Shown here piece by piece: positions 41,560 through 44,967 of a stretch of DNA of 44,967 nt. The stretch spans positions 1 through 44,967 of the forward strand of contig VHBQ01000016.1 in the NCBI GenBank assembly GCA_016871855.1, read 5' to 3'. Source of the DNA: Gemmatimonadota bacterium (lineage in GTDB: Bacteria > Gemmatimonadota > Gemmatimonadetes > Gemmatimonadales > Gemmatimonadaceae). The notes beneath the pieces were generated by a model. That model saw only the letters and a program-made list of their open reading frames with translations. It was not told where the DNA came from and made no database searches. Made by a program: the position numbers and the translations under genes. The first letter of the stretch is position 1; each line of letters opens with the position of its first letter.

Positions 41560-42335
41560 TCAGCGTCAGCGGCGCCGTTGTTCGCTATCCCGGGGCGGAG
41601 GCCAACGCCCTCGACGGCGCGTCGTTCGAGGCGCGCCCTGGGCAGGTCACCGCGCTCGTCGGCCCCAACGGGAGCGGCAAGAGCACGGTGGTGCGCGCGC
41701 TGATCGGGCAGGTCCCGCTCACCGCCGGCGCGATGCGTGTCGGCGCGTTTGATGTGGCGTCCACCGACCGGCGGGCGCTGGCCAGGTCGCTCGCCGTGGT
41801 GACGCAGCGGGAGGAGCCGGCCTTTCCGCTCTCGGTGCGGGACTACGTGATGCTCGGCCGCTACCCACACCACGGCGCGTGGAGCGCGCTCGGCGCCGCT
41901 GACGTCGCGGCCGCCGAAGCCGCGGTGGACCGGGCGGGCGCCGCCGCGCTGCTGCCGCGGCGCACCGATGAGCTCTCCGGCGGTGAGTGGCAGCGCGTCC
42001 GGCTCGCCCGAGCGCTGGCGCAGGGCGGGGAAGCGCTGGTGCTCGACGAGCCCGGCACGTTTCTCGATGTCGCGCACGAGATGTCCGCCTTCGAGCTGCT
42101 CGACGCCCTCGCCCGCGACGGGCGCACCGTCCTGCTCGTGAGTCACCAGCTCAACCTCGTCGCCCGATTCGCGCAGCACATTGTGCTGCTCCACCGCGGA
42201 CGCGTGGTCGCGAGCGGCGCCCCGACCGACGTAATGCGCGGCGACGTGCTCGAGCCCGTCTACGACTGGCCCCTCGTCGTCGCGCGCGATCCCGCGGTGG
42301 GCGCGCCAGTCCTGATCCCGCTCAAGCGCCGCTGA
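41556..42335 (+). CDS. btuD: Corrinoid ABC transporter, ATPase
   Basis: Drives import by BtuC. The 259-aa ATPase has Walker A GPNGSGKS, Q-loop VVTQREEPAF, signature LSGGEWQRVRLARALAQ, Walker B ALVLDEPGTFLD and the H-loop LLVSHQLN. These are all intact. The ATG overlaps the btuC stop. The gap to btuB is 51 bp without a clear Shine-Dalgarno, but btuB is probably in the same transcript. Confidence 0.95.
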   Translation: MISVSGAVVRYPGAEANALDGASFEARPGQVTALVGPNGSGKSTVVRALIGQVPLTAGAMRVGAFDVASTDRRALARSLAVVTQREEPAFPLSVRDYVMLGRYPHHGAWSALGAADVAAAEAAVDRAGAAALLPRRTDELSGGEWQRVRLARALAQGGEALVLDEPGTFLDVAHEMSAFELLDALARDGRTVLLVSHQLNLVARFAQHIVLLHRGRVVASGAPTDVMRGDVLEPVYDWPLVVARDPAVGAPVLIPLKRR

Positions 42336-42386
42336 CAGACCCACCTGTTCCCTCCTCACGCTCACCCTTGGTCCCGCTGTCCCTCC

Positions 42387-44312
42387 ATGAATCGTCTTGC
42401 GCTTCTGCTCCTCGTTCCCGCGGTGCTACGCGCCCAGTCCGGCGCCCCGCTCTCGCCCGTCGTTGTCACCGCCACGCGCGTCGACGCCGCGATTCGCGCG
42501 CCTGCCACCGTGTCGACGCTGGACGCCGACTCCCTGCGCGCGCGCGGCATCACGCAGCTGGCCGACGCGCTGCGCCTCGTGCCCGGGGTTGCCGTTGTGG
42601 CCTCGTCGTCGTTCGGTTCGCAGACGTCGCTGTTCGTGCGCGGCGGGCAGGCCAACTACGTGCGCGTGCTCCTCGACGGCGTTCCGCTCAACGAGCCGGG
42701 AGGGGCGATCGACATTGGCGCGCTCACGCTCGACAACATCGCCCGCATCGAAGTGGTGCGCGGGCCGGCGAGCGTGCTGTACGGCGCCGACGCGGTGACC
42801 GGGGTCGTGCAACTGATCTCGCGTTCGCGTGACGGTCGTCGCGCGTCGCTCGCCGCTGAGACAGGGTCATTCGGACAGCGGCTGGTCTCGGCGAGCGGCG
42901 CCAGCAGCGGGGAGCGGCTCTCCGTCGGCGCGGACGCGTCCACCAGGACGTCGAACGGCATCCTCGCGTTCAACAATCAGTCGCGCACGCAAGCGGCGGG
43001 CGCTGCGGTCCATTGGGCGGCGAGCGCGGCCACCGACGCCACGCTGTCCGCGCGCTGGCAGTCGGCGAACTACCACTATCCCACGGAATCCGACGGCACG
43101 GTGGCCGATCGCAACGCGTGGAGCGCCTCCGAGCGCCTCGTCGTCGCCTTCTCCGGACGCCATCGGTTGGGGGAGCGCCTGGAGGCGGCCTGGACCCTCG
43201 CCGCCAGCGACCACCGCCCGCGCAGCGACGACCGGCCGGATTCTCCGGCGGACACGCTGGGCTTCTACGGGTTCCGGTCGGAGGGGACGGTGCGCCGGCG
43301 CAGTGCGGACGTGCGCGCCACCTGGCGCTCCACTAGCGCGCACGCGGTGACGGTCGGCGCCGAGGCGTCGCGGGATCGCGAGCAGTCCACGTCGCTCTCA
43401 CTGAGCCAGTACGGTGATGATCCCGGCGCGTTCGAGGCGTCGCGACAGGATCGCGCCGTGTACGTGCAGGCCCTCGGCGCGCTCGGGGCGCGGTTGAGCT
43501 ATCAAGCCGGGGCGCGGCTCGACGACAACAGCGCCTTCGGCACCTTCCGCACCGCGCGCGTCGGCGGCGCCTGGCAACTCTCGCCCGCGTGGCGCGCGCG
43601 CGCGGCGGTGGGCACCGCCTTCCGCGCCCCGTCGTTCTTCGAGAACTTCGCCACGGGGTACGTCCGCGGGAATCCGGGGCTCACCCCGGAGCGTACGCAC
43701 AGTCGAGAGGTGGCCGTCGAGCGCGCCGGTCGCGCGATCACGATCGGCGTCACGGCGTACCAGCAGCGATTTCGCGACCTGATCCAGTACAACGCGCGCA
43801 CGATGAGTCCGCTCGCGCCGAACTACGTCAACGTGGCTGGCGCCGACGCGGACGGTGTCGAGGCCGACGTGACGATCGCGACGCCGGCGGGCGGCACGGC
43901 GCGCCTCCTCTATTCCTACACCCGCACCCGCGTCACCGACGCGGGCTTCGATAGCGGCGATGGAGCGACCTTTGTGCTCGGCGCGCCGCTGATCCGACGG
44001 CCGGCGCACACGGCGCGGGCGGAGTTTGCGCGCGGGGTGGGGAAGCGCGCAGAAGTCGCGGTGGGCGCGTCCTACACCGGAGAGGCGCAGGATCGCGACT
44101 ACTCGGCGTGGCCGGCCAAGGCCGTCACGCTCCCTGCGCGCACGCTGGTGGACCTTGCCGTCAACGTTCGACTATCGGCGCGCACGGCGGCCATCCCCGT
44201 CCACGCGCGCCTCCGCGGCGACAACCTCACGAACGTGACGTATGAGGGCATTCACGGATTTCAGGCCCCGGGGCGCGCCCTGCGCATCGGACTGACCGTC
44301 GGCCAGCCGTAG
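42387..44312 (+). CDS. btuB: TonB-dependent outer-membrane receptor (BtuB-like)
   Basis: Outer-membrane gate for corrinoids powered by TonB. The 641-aa protein has a short signal peptide (ending LRAQS), a TonB box region SPVVVTATRV, a plug domain (ADALRLVPGV, SLFVRGGQANYVRVLLDGVP, IEVVRGPASVLYGADAVTG), then a long barrel. FRAPSFFENFATGYVRGNPGL and LTPERTHSREV are classic barrel motifs. The C-terminus ends GLTVGQP rather than in the usual aromatic residue. Its place after btuFCD under a cobalamin riboswitch argues for B12; a siderophore receptor is the alternative by sequence alone. Confidence 0.9.
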   Translation: MNRLALLLLVPAVLRAQSGAPLSPVVVTATRVDAAIRAPATVSTLDADSLRARGITQLADALRLVPGVAVVASSSFGSQTSLFVRGGQANYVRVLLDGVPLNEPGGAIDIGALTLDNIARIEVVRGPASVLYGADAVTGVVQLISRSRDGRRASLAAETGSFGQRLVSASGASSGERLSVGADASTRTSNGILAFNNQSRTQAAGAAVHWAASAATDATLSARWQSANYHYPTESDGTVADRNAWSASERLVVAFSGRHRLGERLEAAWTLAASDHRPRSDDRPDSPADTLGFYGFRSEGTVRRRSADVRATWRSTSAHAVTVGAEASRDREQSTSLSLSQYGDDPGAFEASRQDRAVYVQALGALGARLSYQAGARLDDNSAFGTFRTARVGGAWQLSPAWRARAAVGTAFRAPSFFENFATGYVRGNPGLTPERTHSREVAVERAGRAITIGVTAYQQRFRDLIQYNARTMSPLAPNYVNVAGADADGVEADVTIATPAGGTARLLYSYTRTRVTDAGFDSGDGATFVLGAPLIRRPAHTARAEFARGVGKRAEVAVGASYTGEAQDRDYSAWPAKAVTLPARTLVDLAVNVRLSARTAAIPVHARLRGDNLTNVTYEGIHGFQAPGRALRIGLTVGQP

Positions 44313-44329
44313 GAGTCGGTATCTTCCTC

Positions 44330-44360
44330 ATCGCGACGGGGCGCCAAGCCCCGTCGCGAT
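44330..44360 (+). terminator. Strong terminator hairpin after btuB
   Basis: A perfect 13-bp stem (44330-44342 with 44348-44360) and a 5-nt loop GCCAA, 17 bases after the btuB stop. The following bases (TCCGCGC) are not T-rich, so it may be factor-assisted. It closes the B12 uptake operon. Confidence 0.85.
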
Positions 44361-44404
44361 TCCGCGCTCGCCCTGAGTATCCACGCGCTTCGTCCGCCAT
44401 CGCC

Positions 44405-44967
44405 GTGCAGCTGTCCACGCCCTCGATCGTCCTCCACGCCTTCGACTACCGCGAGACCTCGCGCATCGTGCGCCTGCTCACGCGGGACCTCGGCATCGTG
44501 TCGGTCATCGCCCGAGGGGCGCGGCGGCCGCGCAGCAAGTACGGGGCGGCGCTCGACCTGTTCGCGAGCGGCACCGCCCACATTGCCACCGCGATGGGGC
44601 GCGACCTGCACACGCTTACCGCGTTCGAGGCAACCGTGTCGCGCGCGGGGCTCGCCGCATCGCTCGATCGCTTCGCCGCGGCCGCCGCGCTGGCCGAACT
44701 GCTGCTCCGTTTCGCGCCGGAGCAGGAAGATCCTGGCCTGCTCGACGCCGCCACGGAGACGCTCGACGCGCTCGCCGTCGCGCCTCCCGGGAGCGGTGAC
44801 ACGGTGGCGCTCGGCGGCGCGTGGCGCTTGATGGCTGAACTCGGCTTCGCGCCGTCGCTCGAGGAGTGCGCGGCGTGCCACGCGCCCCTCGATCCGCAAA
44901 CCGCGGTCGCATTCCACCACCGCGCGGGCGGCGCGCTGTGCGGCGCGTGCGCCGCCCCCGTGCACGG
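44405..44967 (+). CDS. recO: DNA repair protein RecO (3' truncated by window)
   Basis: Recombination mediator that helps load RecA onto SSB-coated DNA. The 187 complete codons visible start from a GTG at 44405: the N-terminal OB-fold has IVLHAFDYRETSRIVRLLTR, LGIVSVIARGARRPRSKYG and LDLFASG. A helical part follows, and near the edge CAACHAPLD and LCGACA supply the four zinc-ribbon cysteines. No stop occurs before the window end, so the C-terminus lies outside. Confidence 0.92.
   Translation, partial: MQLSTPSIVLHAFDYRETSRIVRLLTRDLGIVSVIARGARRPRSKYGAALDLFASGTAHIATAMGRDLHTLTAFEATVSRAGLAASLDRFAAAAALAELLLRFAPEQEDPGLLDAATETLDALAVAPPGSGDTVALGGAWRLMAELGFAPSLEECAACHAPLDPQTAVAFHHRAGGALCGACAAPVH

Overview
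This window reads as chromosomal DNA from a high-GC, diderm bacterium. By gene content and protein style it looks like a member of the Gemmatimonadota (Gemmatimonas/Gemmatirosa type), but that assignment is inferred from recognition, not computed. The evidence is a very GC-rich coding bias, several predicted outer-membrane beta-barrels and lipoproteins, a TonB-dependent receptor, and housekeeping genes (asnS, miaB, comEC, fbp, argS, purM, rib genes, nusB, metK, recO) packed with 1-4 nt stop/start overlaps. Almost everything is on the + strand; only mazG is on the - strand. I see no rRNA, tRNA, CRISPR array, integrase or transposase.

Layout. (1) 1-4455: end of asnS, then deoC, a two-domain ALDH16-like aldehyde dehydrogenase and an acyl-CoA thioesterase; deoC makes acetaldehyde and the dehydrogenase could oxidise it. 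(2) 4500-5700: a promoter with a palindrome, a small lipoprotein and a barrel, ending in a strong hairpin facing mazG. (3) 6600-12855: alr, deoB and cdd (nucleoside and pentose salvage), a DNRLRE-like lipoprotein, a FadL/PorV-like barrel and a response-regulator/histidine-kinase fusion. (4) 13009-20391: miaB, comEC, fbp, a methylmalonyl-CoA mutase catalytic subunit and an orphan zinc-ribbon membrane protein. (5) 20557-36414: one long same-strand run with an FmdB-like protein, argS, a PfkB kinase, purM, a barrel, ribD-ribE-ribBA-ribH, nusB, a glycosyltransferase, an HPF-like protein, HPr kinase, a complete mannose-family PTS (EIIA, EIIB, EIIC, EIID), HPr and Enzyme I, ending in a hairpin. (6) 36464-39384: metK, a bifunctional-nuclease-family protein and a membrane-anchored secreted protein. 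(7) 39410-44360: a cobalamin riboswitch with a terminator controlling a B12 uptake set (btuF, btuC, btuD, btuB), then the start of recO.

The most unusual content is non-coding. A 64-bp element built as a 7-mer, four 13-bp units and a 5-mer occurs four times at gene junctions, twice as a head-to-head inverted pair. A separate heptamer family (GACGGTG and its complement) occurs at five loci, including inside the coding regions of the dehydrogenase and mazG and at the 3' end of ribE. A 170-nt stretch with no A on the + strand, built of 10-, 9- and 11-bp repeats, separates ribD from ribE and runs directly into the ribE start codon. A 25-bp array precedes the PfkB gene. The metabolic genes are mostly ordinary; the repeats are the part least explained by known families.

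The genes link in several ways: cdd, deoB, deoC and the dehydrogenase outline deoxynucleoside breakdown to glyceraldehyde-3-phosphate and acetate; the B12 uptake genes could supply cofactor to the methylmalonyl-CoA mutase; and HprK, HPr and the PTS form a complete phosphorylation chain with every active-site histidine present.
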